From Phoma sp. XZ068 (Eukaryota; Ascomycota; Dothideomycetes; Pleosporales; Didymellaceae), in NCBI GenBank assembly GCA_004835665.1, contig RBKR01000012.1:1178001-1242000 (forward strand): 64,000 nucleotides of DNA. Reading direction: 5' to 3'. Numbering within the stretch: position 1 is the first letter of the stretch; each line of letters begins with the position of its first letter. The notes beneath the pieces are model-generated. The model made no database searches. It was not told the DNA's origin and was given only the letters and a program-made list of their open reading frames with translations. The position numbers were made by a program, and so were the translations under genes. Positions 53,490 to 63,129 of the stretch are shown in pieces.

Positions 53490-54439
53490 TCTCTGCAAAT
53501 TCTTGTATGACTTACTTGCATTATGTCACATTGAACTTGAGGTGGTATTCTTTGATTTTGTCTGTTGTTCACCTGGACAGTGTGACAACAGTCGCAACTG
53601 CTTTGCGCTTGTGGTGTTTAGCGGGTTCTCTGACCTTCTGCTACTATTCTTCAAACTCGTTCCCCTACGCTTCTGGACAGGATGGTGTCGGGTTTTTGTT
53701 CTATACTTGGGAGTGCCAGTCGTTTTGCGTGTGGATGGCGCTATGGCAGTTTTGCTAAACAGTGTATTTGCGTACTTTATCCTAGTGCTATATTGATTTC
53801 CATTCATGTATTTTGCTGCATATCCTATCCAATCCCCTTCGTTTGTGTGTTGATTCCAGCTGTCACAATGGACAATTCAACGGACTACTTCCAGTACCGG
53901 TAATTCCAGTGGTATAGTTGTGACACTAATCTTTCGCAAAATTAATCCTCGAAACCCACGTTCGCCGTCCTATGATCACACTACGGGGAAGGTCCATGCT
54001 AATCTTTCTGAATCGACTTGAGTTCCATTTCGGAATAATTTAGCACCAAAGCTGATCACATTCTCCCCAACGTCCCTCCTTTCATCGCCATGACAACGAA
54101 ACTGATGTTCACAGTGCCGTAAACCGAATCATTTCGAAGAGAAGAGCAATGACGCGCGTCCCAACTGTGAGTTAGCGCACCTTCAGTCACAGTACCGTTC
54201 TGGCGCAGTCACCAAACATACTGTAAATGCTCGGTGAACCTAGTTGCCTAATGTGAAGATCAAGTGCACACAAGTTTGCTGCTATCTTGCAGGTTCTTAT
54301 ATCAAACCATCCTCCAGTCTCCATTTATCTTGAACACTATATGCCATGACGACCGCAGTATTTATATGAATCCGCGAGCGTCTGCATGATGTGTCTCTAG
54401 GGACGGGTCCAACATTGCATATAGGAGCGTCTTGATCCA
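53490..54439. other. Intergenic region containing a U6-like relic
   Basis: This is the 3' flank of the helical-core protein gene. Several pyrimidine-rich frames overlap at 53486-53900 but carry no signature. The U6-like segment is listed separately. Confidence 0.5.
53938..54060 (-). ncRNA. U6 snRNA-like sequence, probably a degenerate copy
   Basis: Read on the minus strand, GATTCAGAAAGATTAGCATGG (54019-53995) aligns with the U6 catalytic region GATACAGAGAAGATTAGCATGG at all but two or three positions. A few bases upstream AAATGGAAC matches the U6 AAATTGGAAC, with a seven-base insertion (TCAAGTC) between. Four T residues at 53941-53938 could be a Pol III terminator. However, the invariant ACAGAGA box is altered to TCAGA-A, the 3' part does not match the usual GCGCAAGGATGACA, and no upstream TATA box is evident. 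I therefore read it as a U6-derived pseudogene or retro-copy rather than the working gene. The ends are approximate. Confidence 0.4.
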
Positions 54440-55456
54440 ATGCGGTGCAAAGACGTTCTCACCTCCGACACCAAGATTGATCAGTTTGCCAACGTCCCGG
54501 CTTCGATTGCCAAGGACAAGCATAGGCAGAAGAAAAACAACCGGATGAAGAAAGATAGTACCCAGAATGACCGGGCTGTCGCTGTTCTTGCTGTTGAAGG
54601 AGCTGCTGCTGCTTCTCAGGTTGTACCTGGTAATTCGACGCCTGTAGTTTGAGCGGGTCATCAGCGAAAGGATCAGACCCTCCGGAAGAAAAATGCCAAC
54701 GGAGGTGGCCAGCAGCCGTCAGTACCTCCATCTCGGATTCAACCCGGCCCTTCTTCCTCCCAACTATACTACGACGACATGGCCGAAGAGCAAGTTACCC
54801 CCCTCGTCTACAACAGTGACTATCTTGTGGACTTTGATCTAATGCCATATTGTACGTCGAACCATACACAGCAGGCGCCTGATGCAGGTGGCCTCCCTCA
54901 GCTCCCATCCGCCTACCATTCCACCAATCCGAACAGCTTTCTACAGCAGGGACAAGCATTCACACCCAAACAGGGCATTCCGTTCGCACCTCAGCAGAGC
55001 CAGCCCTTCGTATCTGAGCAACACCGAGCGATGCCGTTAGCCTCTCCGATGTATAACTCTCAGAGCTCGGGAATCGTTCAACAAGCACCTCAAAGCGTTG
55101 ATGGCCACAATAACACCTTCTCCTACTACAATGGACCAAATTACTTCAACGACGGGGCTCACAACTCATCCTCATACGGGTCGCCCCACCCGTATGGTAA
55201 CTTCTCCCCTATCCCTATGGGCAGTTTCAACATACATGAACCTAGTTCAAGCCGGGAAACTATGCCTACGTACGCTGCCAACTCGGCCGACGGCGTAGCG
55301 CATAACCCTCTTCAGTCTGATCAGAACAAGCCGGCAGCGAAGCACTCTCCCACCGCAACCATGGATGCCCATTCTCGGCCTCAGTCGACACGCAGGAGGC
55401 GTGATGACTTGCAGGATGATGCTGAGTTGGGTCCCAATCAGGGTGCGCATAAGTAG
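54440..55456 (+). CDS. Unrecognised low-complexity protein, two exons proposed
   Basis: Proposed exons are 54440-54619 and 54665-55456 (323 aa). The same frame is open on both sides of a single TGA at 54650-54652. A 45 nt intron (CAG/GTTGTA ... GGTCATCAG/CGA), a multiple of three, would remove the stop and keep the frame. Without it there are two frames, the second starting at the ATG 54779. The protein has a basic N-terminal part (KDKHRQKKNNRMKKDS, RKDQTLRKKNANGGG), then from about residue 100 a Gln/Asn/Ser/Tyr/Pro-rich tail (FTPKQGIPFAPQQSQPF, YYNGPNYFNDGAHNSSSYG) like prion-like or activation regions. It ends in a basic RRRRDD stretch. No domain is recognised. The donor GTTGTA is not the best consensus, so exon 1 is less certain than exon 2. 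Confidence 0.5.
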
Positions 55457-56048
55457 GGTGTTAGACTTGGATCGAGCAGCGCGTCAGTCTTACAGTGTAA
55501 ACTCGTTCCAGGTTAGTTGCGCTCCTGCTTGCTTATATTGTCATGTTCCTTAGACAGAATTTTAAAAACGGAGTGTACGGATCACTTGAGTTACATCGTA
55601 TTTTACTTTATATTTTTGTATACGCATCAAGCTATTGTAAGTTGGTGAAATTTAACACCACCCAGATGAGTAGAACTTAGATCGTCAGCAAAACCAGATA
55701 GCGATACCCACAAATTGATCCATGTGCGCAACTATTCATCTGTCCACATATTTCCATCTGCTTGTAAATCAAATCCAGCTTATCCGGACATAAATTCAAG
55801 TTTCTATGATGATAGTCGCACATACTGTAGCTCAAGGCACCCGACTAACCGCATTAGGAAATGTTCGCTAGCGCATTTGGCCATTTGTAATCGAACAAGG
55901 GGCGTGTTGAAAACAGAGCAGTGAGAAATATAAGGATTGAAAAGTATAAAAGCGTCGTGAAGTATTCATAGGAATCATAAAGCATCCAAGCATACAGAAA
56001 CCACATCATCTTGTCTTATCACTTCTCTTACATCTTGCGAATCCCACC
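55457..56048. other. Intergenic region, 5' region of the MDR gene
   Basis: This is AT-rich promoter-like sequence. A TATAAAA box (listed separately) lies about 100 bp before the next ATG. No other features were seen. Confidence 0.5.
55945..55951 (+). promoter_or_regulatory. TATA box of the MDR oxidoreductase gene
   Basis: TATAAAA lies 98 bp upstream of the ATG at 56049, with pyrimidine-rich sequence between, a usual fungal spacing. Confidence 0.5.
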
Positions 56049-57243
56049 ATGTCAACACACTCTGCAGTAGCAACAGTGGGCGTCAAGGCCAAGCTTGAAC
56101 TCATCCAGGTACCTACCGTGAAGCCTACTGGAAACCAAGTTCGTGTGCGCAACGAGTGGACTGCCTCCACACCACTGGACCTGCATCAGAATGATGGCGG
56201 TCTTCTGGTCACGCACCCGCAAGTGCTTGGTGATGGCACTGCGGGGACTGTCGTGGAGGTTGGGTCTGATGTGAAGAGACTGCAGGTTGGCGATAAGGTA
56301 TTTGGCTTTACGTGGAGAACCGGAGCGGAGAAGGGCCAGCAGGAGTTTGTTACGGTCGAAGAGTGGTTGCTCGCGAAGGTAAGTTGACCTGTTTTTGACC
56401 TTCAGCATCAGCTCATCATAAGACAGCTCCCAAAAGGCTTCACACTGGCAGAAGCAGTGACACTTCCAAACAATTTTGTTACGGTGTTTCATGCCTTAAC
56501 GACAGACCTGAACATCAAGTTGCCATGGCCAAAGCCAGTTGACTATGTTCCAGCGGGTGCGGACAATCCAATTCTGATCTGGGGTGGTTCGTCATCCGTC
56601 GGTCAGTTCGCGATACAAATCTTGCGATACTATGGTTATACTAGGGTTCTGGCGAGTGCTTCCCGCAAGCAGCATGAGAAGTTGCGCAGCCTTGGTGCGA
56701 AGGCGCTATTCGACTACAACGACAGTGATGTTGTAGCTTCCTTGCGCCGGGAGGGCGGCGAAGCTGGTATACCATTGATCCTAGACTGCATTGGCAGCAA
56801 GTATGGAAGCATTGCGCCCATCTCTCAGATAGCACAGAGTGGTGCAAAAGTCGCTATACTGCTACCAGTCATTGTGCGAGACTCAACGGAGACGGAGGCT
56901 CCCGAATATGAGATGGATGTTAGCAAGGCGGCAGACTGGAAGGCAGGTGTCGACGCTCGAGGTGTCAGAACGCACTTCTACTTAGACGTAAGTACCCTCC
57001 CAATTTCCTGGCGGCGAGCCGCAGGCGAAGGCTGATGTTTCACAGAACGAGTCTTTCAAGAACCACCTCCAACCCGATATTATGCCTACGATGTTGAAAG
57101 AGCGCATTGTCGAGCCCCAGAGGCAAAAGATAGTCGAAGGTGCGACGTTGTTGGAGCGTGCGCAGAAGGCGATGGACATGCTGAGGCGCAAGGAAGCCAG
57201 TATGGAGAGGTTGGTCTGGCGTGTCAGCGATTTCGAAGCATGA
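56049..57243 (+). CDS. Medium-chain dehydrogenase/reductase, zinc-independent enoyl/quinone reductase type
   Basis: Exons 56049-56378, 56427-56987 and 57046-57243 give 362 aa. The introns (48 and 58 nt) begin GTAAGT and lie between codons. The GroES-like N-terminal half contains VRVRNEWTASTPLDLHQNDGG, GDGTAGTVVEVGSDVKRLQVGDKVFGF and lacks the Cys/His set for catalytic zinc. The nucleotide-binding half has ILIWGGSSSVGQFAIQI near residues 167-183, the NADPH Rossmann loop with the usual GG-SSSVG signature, and then ASASRKQHEKLRSLGAKALFDY. This matches fungal stand-alone trans-acting enoyl reductases or quinone oxidoreductases, some of which work beside polyketide synthases. No PKS is in this window, so the substrate is open. 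The start context CACCATGTC is good and a TATA box lies upstream. Confidence 0.88.
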
Positions 57244-58561
57244 GAGCGGTGAGGTCATCGACCTGATTCATTTGCTCGGTTAGGATGGTCGTTGTTCAAG
57301 CGTTTCAAAAAGCGCTTGGGCAGTGGAGAACGTTGAAGAGATAGAAGGAATGCTGCATGGGCGGCCCCGCTGTCGTCAGTCATCTCCGCGCCGACACTGC
57401 ACAAGCTCACGAGCGCCAACGACACCAAGCGAGATTCGACGCCATCCAAAAGTATCGATCCTTCACGGTAAACGAGAAAACAGATTTCTACCTCAAAACA
57501 TCTCAAACCTGCTTGCGTGAACGCGATTTACATACATAAAGCGAGAGCGGCTTCCGCAACCGGCTTCTATAATCGAGATCCATCCATACTCAATACATCA
57601 ACACCGATCCCAACTCTCGCGATCATCCTCACAGCCCATATCGTATTTCGCGATGAGAAACACGACGTGGAGTCTTTCTTGATCCTTCTGCAAACAGGGG
57701 ACCTGACTAAACCAAAACGGGACTAGCCTTAATAGCGCCCGGCTCTGACAGGAGACCGCTCAACGGCTCAGCACCGTTCTCCGTCTTATCCTCGAATGAC
57801 AGGGACGTTTCCATCTTGCTTTTGGCACAAGCACAGCAAAGCGCGCGCTGTGACGCATCTCAAGCGCTTGCGATAGGGCCCGCCTTGTCATCGGAGACGT
57901 TGAATTACGCCAAAGCTGCCGTTTCCTGCTTCTCGCATTGACCACGTTACAGATGAAACCGCCCAAAGGCTTGCCACCGTTTCAACCCGGGTCTTTGGGC
58001 GCTTCAATCAGATGGAACGATTCGTCTGTATGCCGTTAATAGGTTAGATACCTGCTACCGTGCATGGTGGCCGCTGCTGCGGGAATGCCCCACTTTGACT
58101 AAACGGCTTAATCTTCATCCTTCAGCCTTAGTCATGCCGACACTGCCCTCTCACTGGTGGAGGAACACTGCCAAGCATCAGATGAGGCTCCGTACCATGT
58201 CTAATATCCCAGATATGGGCAAACCTCCAGTGGGTTTGGTCGAGACCACAGACATGCATTGCCTATGTGGCTGTACTCCGCTAGGAACTCAGTTTCGAAT
58301 GTTTAATGAACGACCCACAACAGGGTACGAAGGGAATGGTTTGTTTCTAAGGAGGCTGTATATAGGCGTCCGACGCTGCCCTTCCTACTGTCTTGTCCAA
58401 ACATCAGTTTCCACTTCCACTTCGTCCGCTTCTTTACTTCCTAGGTCTGTGACCTTGACATTCGTTGTTACCACACTCATTCTTCACACTCTTTCAAAGA
58501 AGCTAGCTTCTCATCACACTCTCTACCAACAACCTTTCAACCCAACAAACTTACCATCAAA
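57244..58561. other. Intergenic region, promoter side of the LPMO-like gene
   Basis: No gene was recognised. The last 180 bp before 58562 is rich in CT blocks and ends CCATCAAAATG, typical of strongly expressed fungal genes. The frames at 57517-57726 and 58095-58565 look like chance or UTR. Confidence 0.5.
58359..58364 (+). promoter_or_regulatory. TATA box of the LPMO-like gene
   Basis: TATATA (context CTGTATATAGGCG) lies about 200 bp before the ATG at 58562, followed by a long CT-rich leader. Confidence 0.5.
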
Positions 58562-59485
58562 ATGAAGTCCTACTCCGCCGCTATTGCCCTCGCTGGCTTC
58601 GCTTCCTCCGTCGCCGGTCACGGCTTCATCAGCTCTCCCTCTCCTCGTGTGCCCGGCGATGGCCTCAAGGCTGCCTGCGGTGAACAGGTCTACAACCAGC
58701 AGAGCTCCGACCGCTTCGGTAACGTCCAGGGTGCTCTCCAGAACCTGCAGGGCTCCCACCCCGACTGCCGCATGTGGCAATGCAAGGGTGTCCCATTCGC
58801 GGACAAGTCTGAGGTCTTCTCCTACAAGGCTGGCGAGGTTATCCCAATGAAGGTTGAGATCCGTGCTCCTCACGACGGCGTTGCCAACGTCTCCATCGTC
58901 AACACCAAGACTGACAAGGTCATTGGTGCGCCCCTTATCAGCTGGGACGAGTACGCTCTCACCAGCACTCCCATCTCCCAGCACCCCGATTGGACCTCAT
59001 TCGACATCACCATGCCCGATGTCAGCAGCGAGTGCGCCACCGCCGGTGACTGCGTGATCCAGTGGTACTGGGACGCCCCTAAGATCGACCAGACCTACGA
59101 GTCCTGCATCGACTTCACGATGGGCGGTGGCTCCGGCTCCGGCTCTGCGCCCGCCGCCAGCTCCAGCGCTGCTGCCCCTGCTTCATCCGCTGCTGCTCCC
59201 TCTGCTGCTTCTTCCGCTGCCGCTACCTCCCCTGCAGCTACCTCCGCCGCCGCTACCTCTGCTGCCGCTACCTCTGCTGCCGCTGCCGCGACCTCTGCTT
59301 CTTCTAAGCCCGCTGCTCCTGCCGCCACTGGCGGTGCTAACGCATCCGCTCTCCCCGAGCAGTTCACCATTGAGCAGTTCATCACCTGGCTCGAGGCCAA
59401 CGCTGGCTCCAGCGCTGTCCAGAAGCTCCGCCGTGCTATTGCTGCACGCACTGCCCGCACCCACGCCCGCGCTTTCCGCGGTTAA
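58562..59485 (+). CDS. Secreted LPMO-like (His-brace, chitin-binding-type-4-like) protein
   Basis: This is an intronless 307-aa frame. A signal peptide (residues 1-19, MKSYSAAIALAGFASSVAG) ends just before His20, so the mature protein would begin HGFISSPSPRVPGDG. An N-terminal His is the first ligand of the copper histidine brace in lytic polysaccharide monooxygenases. The conserved domain (about residues 20-195) has a CGEQVYN segment, SHPDCRMWQCKG, VEIRAPHDGVANVSIV with a possible second brace His, and DCVIQWYWDAPKIDQTYESC near the end, a combination I associate with fungal chitin-binding type-4 or AA-family LPMO-like proteins. A Ser/Ala/Pro-rich linker (about residues 198-265) leads to a C-terminal helical tail ending in Arg/Ala repeats, with no clear GPI signal. 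Catalysis and substrate are inferred. The CT-rich leader suggests high expression. Confidence 0.85.
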   Translation: MKSYSAAIALAGFASSVAGHGFISSPSPRVPGDGLKAACGEQVYNQQSSDRFGNVQGALQNLQGSHPDCRMWQCKGVPFADKSEVFSYKAGEVIPMKVEIRAPHDGVANVSIVNTKTDKVIGAPLISWDEYALTSTPISQHPDWTSFDITMPDVSSECATAGDCVIQWYWDAPKIDQTYESCIDFTMGGGSGSGSAPAASSSAAAPASSAAAPSAASSAAATSPAATSAAATSAAATSAAAAATSASSKPAAPAATGGANASALPEQFTIEQFITWLEANAGSSAVQKLRRAIAARTARTHARAFRG

Positions 59486-59793
59486 GTGGATAGCTTAGGC
59501 TAGGACGACACTCTTGAAAAGTTGTGGTGGTGATGTTTTATTCTCATGTAGATATACACTTCAGTTATGAATATATCTTTCCACTTAGGTGGACTTTCTA
59601 CAAATCTTTGCTGTGTGCGAATGTGATTCCTATCTTGCTGTGTGTTGCATATCATGAATCAGAGACCTGCACGACATGGTGACTATCGACAAAATAGTCA
59701 ATTATTCATGGTAATAAATTTCGTTTTAAGCATGAAATCTTGCATGGATCGAGTGCCAACCAATCAATCCAATACGCAGGTCTACTTCACCTA
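59486..59793. other. Convergent 3' intergenic region
   Basis: 308 bp separates the stop codons of the LPMO-like and But2-like genes. It is AT-rich, with no clear single terminator motif. Confidence 0.5.
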
Positions 59794-60400
59794 CTACTTC
59801 AACATGTCAAAGACAATCCCGTGAGGGCCGCCCGCCTCCGCCGGATAATCCAGTTCGAACCAAGTAAGCCCAAAGTCCCTATCATCACTTGCTGGATGCA
59901 ACAAGTACTGCGCAACCTGACCCTTTGGGCAGGGGTATACAGCCCCTCCGCTGATTGTCGCATTGCCCGAGTGAGTCAGTGTGACGATAGCGATGTTTTT
60001 GATGGGCTGAGGCCTGCTGTTCCAAGTGTCCTTGTCCTTATTAATGGTCGATGGGAGAGAGGAGATATTGAATTGGTAGGGAGGTTGGCCCCAGAGCGAC
60101 CAAGGTGCACCTTTGGTGGAGTTCGTGTTGATATAGAATTGCAACTGGCAAAATTGAGCATCGTTGGTGGGGATGTCGAAGGAGATCTCTGTGTATTTCT
60201 GGGAATGCGTTAAACAAAACTGAGGTATTTGGACTGGGGAAACATACTTGTTGGGTAATGGCACCACTTAGCTGTGTGCCGTACGCTTTGTCGGGAGCGT
60301 TGGCGTCAACAGGAATGATGAGATGTGGAAATTGCCTGCTGACGAGCGTGCCCCAGGACGGTAGACTGAACAAAATGGGGAGGAGTGCTAGTGCGAGCAT
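59794..60400 (-). CDS. Secreted protein with But2-type C-terminal domain
   Basis: Minus-strand exons 60400-60248 and 60198-59794 give 185 aa. The 49 nt intron (GTATGT ... TTTAACGCATTCCCAG) joins GAITQQ to KYTEISFDIP between codons. A signal peptide (MLALALLPILFSLPSWGTL) precedes FPHLIIPVDANAPDKAYGTQ, the family phrase of the But2 C-terminal domain (annotated in databases as ubiquitin-3-binding-protein But2 C-terminal) found in many small secreted fungal proteins. The rest is beta-rich with conserved Cys (DAQFCQLQFYI, GGAVYPCPKG) and ends LTWFELDYPAEAGGPHGIVFDM. Despite the database name, a secreted form is unlikely to bind ubiquitin in the cell; a wall or effector-like role is possible but unproven. 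A TATAAGTA element (60505-60498, minus) is about 100 bp upstream of the ATG. Confidence 0.82.
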
Positions 60401-61534
60401 TTTGGTGTGAGATGCAGTTCGCGGAACGGAAAAGCTTCTGGTGGTATGAGGGCTCGGCTTGATGGTGCTGAATATCCAACTGGAGAAAATCCTATTGTAC
60501 TTATAGGAGGGGGCTAATGTGGAAAATGTTGACGGAAAACGATCCGGACGGGGCCATGTTGATGTGATTGCCCTTGCAGAGGCCTCTGTGCGACGTGATG
60601 AAGTCTGTACTGGAGTCAATGCTCAGGTCTACTCACGTTGGGGACCGGTGTCGTATCCGCTTGGATCCAATGGTAATGTATTGGCCACCAACTGGAGTGA
60701 CTGCGCTTGCTGGTGATTTGATTCAGCGAGTGCACAGTCAATACTGTTATCCAATTGGGTATGCCCTGTGCGACTGGTAGTCTCATTGAGCGAGGGAAAC
60801 AATGTTTGCAGTATCACTTGGTCTGCAAGAAATCGTAAAGCTGGCAATCACGTGTTGCAATTGACGGGATCGATGAGTGTGCCCATAAGGTCACTGAATA
60901 GAGTCGATTTGTAGATCGTCGATCGGATAGCTGCACTGAGTCCATGTTGCATCCGTTCATTTAGGTAGATGAGAAACATTGACAGGTTCGCGTTGGAATA
61001 GTGACGGTACCCAGGTAAGGATGCAGCAGTTGCCAGCGGCCAAGTAGGGTGACAAGAACAAATGTCCGATGGTATCACCGTCACCAGCTCGGATGGATTT
61101 TATTTCAGGTTGTAAAGTACCGGCATGGATTGTGGTACAGACATCTTGTCTGGCCTTGTTCATGTGGTACAAGAACGCTCGGCCTTATTTGGTTATGCAG
61201 GGTCAAACTCCATCACTCAAGTTAGGATATCCTGGCTGGCACACGGAAGGGTATTTGGACTTCAAGAGACTTGGACTTTCCAACCTCGCAAGCCGGTCAG
61301 AGCTGTCGCCGCTGACATCGTGGCTAGTAACTCTATTGAAGGTGGATTTTCCTTGATGTTAATGTTATGGGCACTGATGCAAGGCTTTTTGACGAAGTGA
61401 GGTGGTGGTGAGTTGTGGTGGTTGCATGCCTCGGCAATCACGTTGCGTCATGCTGCATTGGCTCCGTCCACCTCCACCCAACACCAGAGCTCGCAGTTGT
61501 CAGCATCACCAATGTTTCCAGATTCTTGTGCAAC
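60401..61534. other. Divergent intergenic region
   Basis: This lies between the But2-type gene and the radical SAM gene. Overlapping short frames (60519-60847, 61069-61400) show no recognisable content. No RNA gene was seen. Confidence 0.45.
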
Positions 61535-62807
61535 ATGGTCTTGCTACCACGACCTGGACCTGCACTGCGAAGTACCCTTGCAGTCCGCCCTCGCCCCGCG
61601 CATCGCGCTCTACACCTTGCGCCACCATGGCTTCTTGACGATTACATCCCCCGCTATCACCTTATTAGTTCTGTAGACGCATCGAAGAAACGATCCCAGG
61701 CATACGCACATCTGAGTAATTGTAACCTATGCCCCAGACTATGTGGAGTCAACCGCTATGAAAAGACAGGCATTTGCTTGATTGGCGCAGAAAAGGTCAA
61801 AGTAAACACAGTTGCGCCGCACTTCGGAGAAGGTATGCAGAGATATAACTGGCCGCTTGCATATTGAAGTGTGGAACCAGATCACTGATTGCTCGTAGAA
61901 CCCTGTCTGCAAGGTCATAACGGCTCTGGTAGCGTCTTCTTCTCCGGCTGCAACCTGCGATGTGTATGTGATACTGTCTATGGGCATGCACTTGTACTCG
62001 CAATTGCGCGTTCGGAACATGTTTGTAGCTATGTCTGACGGTTTTCAGGTATTCTGCCAGAACCACGACATCGCTCATCAGCGCAATGGCTTCGATCTTA
62101 CCCCCGAAGAGCTCGCCGAGTGGTACATGAAGCTGCAAGACGTGGGCAAGTGCCACAATATCAATCTTGTCACACCCGAGCACGTCGTCCCGCAAGTTGT
62201 TCTCTCCATCTTGCACGCTCGTGAGCTCGGTCTGCGGATACCAATCGTCTACAACACATCGTCGTTTGATTCGTTGGAGAGCTTGAAGCTGCTAGATGGT
62301 TTGGTGGACATCTATCTGCCGGACTTCAAGGTATGGAAAGACAGCACAAGTAAGAGACTGTTGAAGGCGGATAACTACACGGCCACAGCCATGGAGAGCA
62401 TCAAGGCGATGCATGAACAAGTTGGAGACCTTTGCTTTACAGCAGATGGCCTTGCGAAGAAGGGCGTGTTGGTGCGACACCTTGTGATGCCGGGAATGGA
62501 AGATGAAGGAAAGCAGATTATGAGATGGCTCGCGGAAAATGTCTCCAAAGACATTATGGTGCATATAATGGAGCAATACTTCCCTCGTGCCCACGTTGGT
62601 AAGGAGCGCCGCAGCAGCAAAGATAAAGGCAAGGTTGTCGACCCTGGCGGGGTGCAAGCTCCTGAGAGTACGAAGAAGGAGGTTAGGTATGCGGACATCA
62701 ATCGCCCAGTTGACCTGAGCGAAGTTGCTTCTGTCAAGAAAGCGGCCGAGGAAGCTGGCCTATGGCGTTTTGTTGAAGCTGCAAAGCATGGAGGTTTCAA
62801 TATCTAA
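61535..62807 (+). CDS. Radical SAM protein, pyruvate-formate-lyase-activating-enzyme-like
   Basis: Exons 61535-61832, 61899-61963 and 62049-62807 give 373 aa. The small middle exon and the third exon join across the cluster motif: SGCNLRC then VFCQNHDIA gives Cys-x3-Cys-x2-Cys, the [4Fe-4S] site of radical SAM enzymes, near residues 115-125. Upstream, NCNLCPRLCGVNRYEKTGICLIG is an additional Cys-rich segment typical of this prokaryotic-like subfamily, and GHNGSGSVFFSGCNL follows. Later motifs are DLTPEELAEWYMKLQDVG, NLVTPEHVVPQ, IVYNTSSFDS, LVDIYLPDFK and VLVRHLVMPGM. Introns (66 and 85 nt) are GTATGC..CGTAG and GTATGT..TTTTCAG. I take the first in-frame ATG (61535). It leaves a basic Arg/Pro/Leu-rich leader (VLLPRPGPALRSTLAVRPR) that could target mitochondria, where Fe-S clusters are made. 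Substrate unknown. Confidence 0.84.
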
Positions 62808-63129
62808 GCGGCAAGAACGGACATACTTGCGCTTATAAGAAAGGATTTCGTGGCTGCGACTGCACTAGGCTTGAGGGCAGGCGCAGGTTGGTAAGGTTGG
62901 TAGGAACCGACCCTTCCTGCCTGTCCAGCGACACCCTTTTATATGTGGCGACCCTTCCCGACCCCTTCCCGACCCCTTCCCACCTGGCCACTGACACCCT
63001 TTTGCGTGTGGTAACGCGACTGCCTGCCTTCGAGCCACCTCACCCTACTACACATAACATCGTTCTTACCTACAAAAGAACACTCAATCCACCCCCAAAA
63101 TATCACATTACTACGCTATTACCACCGCA
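62808..63129. other. Intergenic region with a duplicated promoter segment
   Basis: This holds the direct repeat listed next and a CA/AC-rich leader before the ATG at 63130. No gene is present. Confidence 0.5.
62908..63011. repeat. Imperfect direct duplication of about 41 bp
   Basis: Copies at 62908-62948 and 62970-63011 share CGACC(C)CTTCC at the left, a CCTG-x-CCA core, and GACACCCTTTT followed by TGTGG at the right. Between them CGACCC(C)TTCC recurs at 62949 and 62959. It lies in the promoter of the next gene. Confidence 0.7.
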
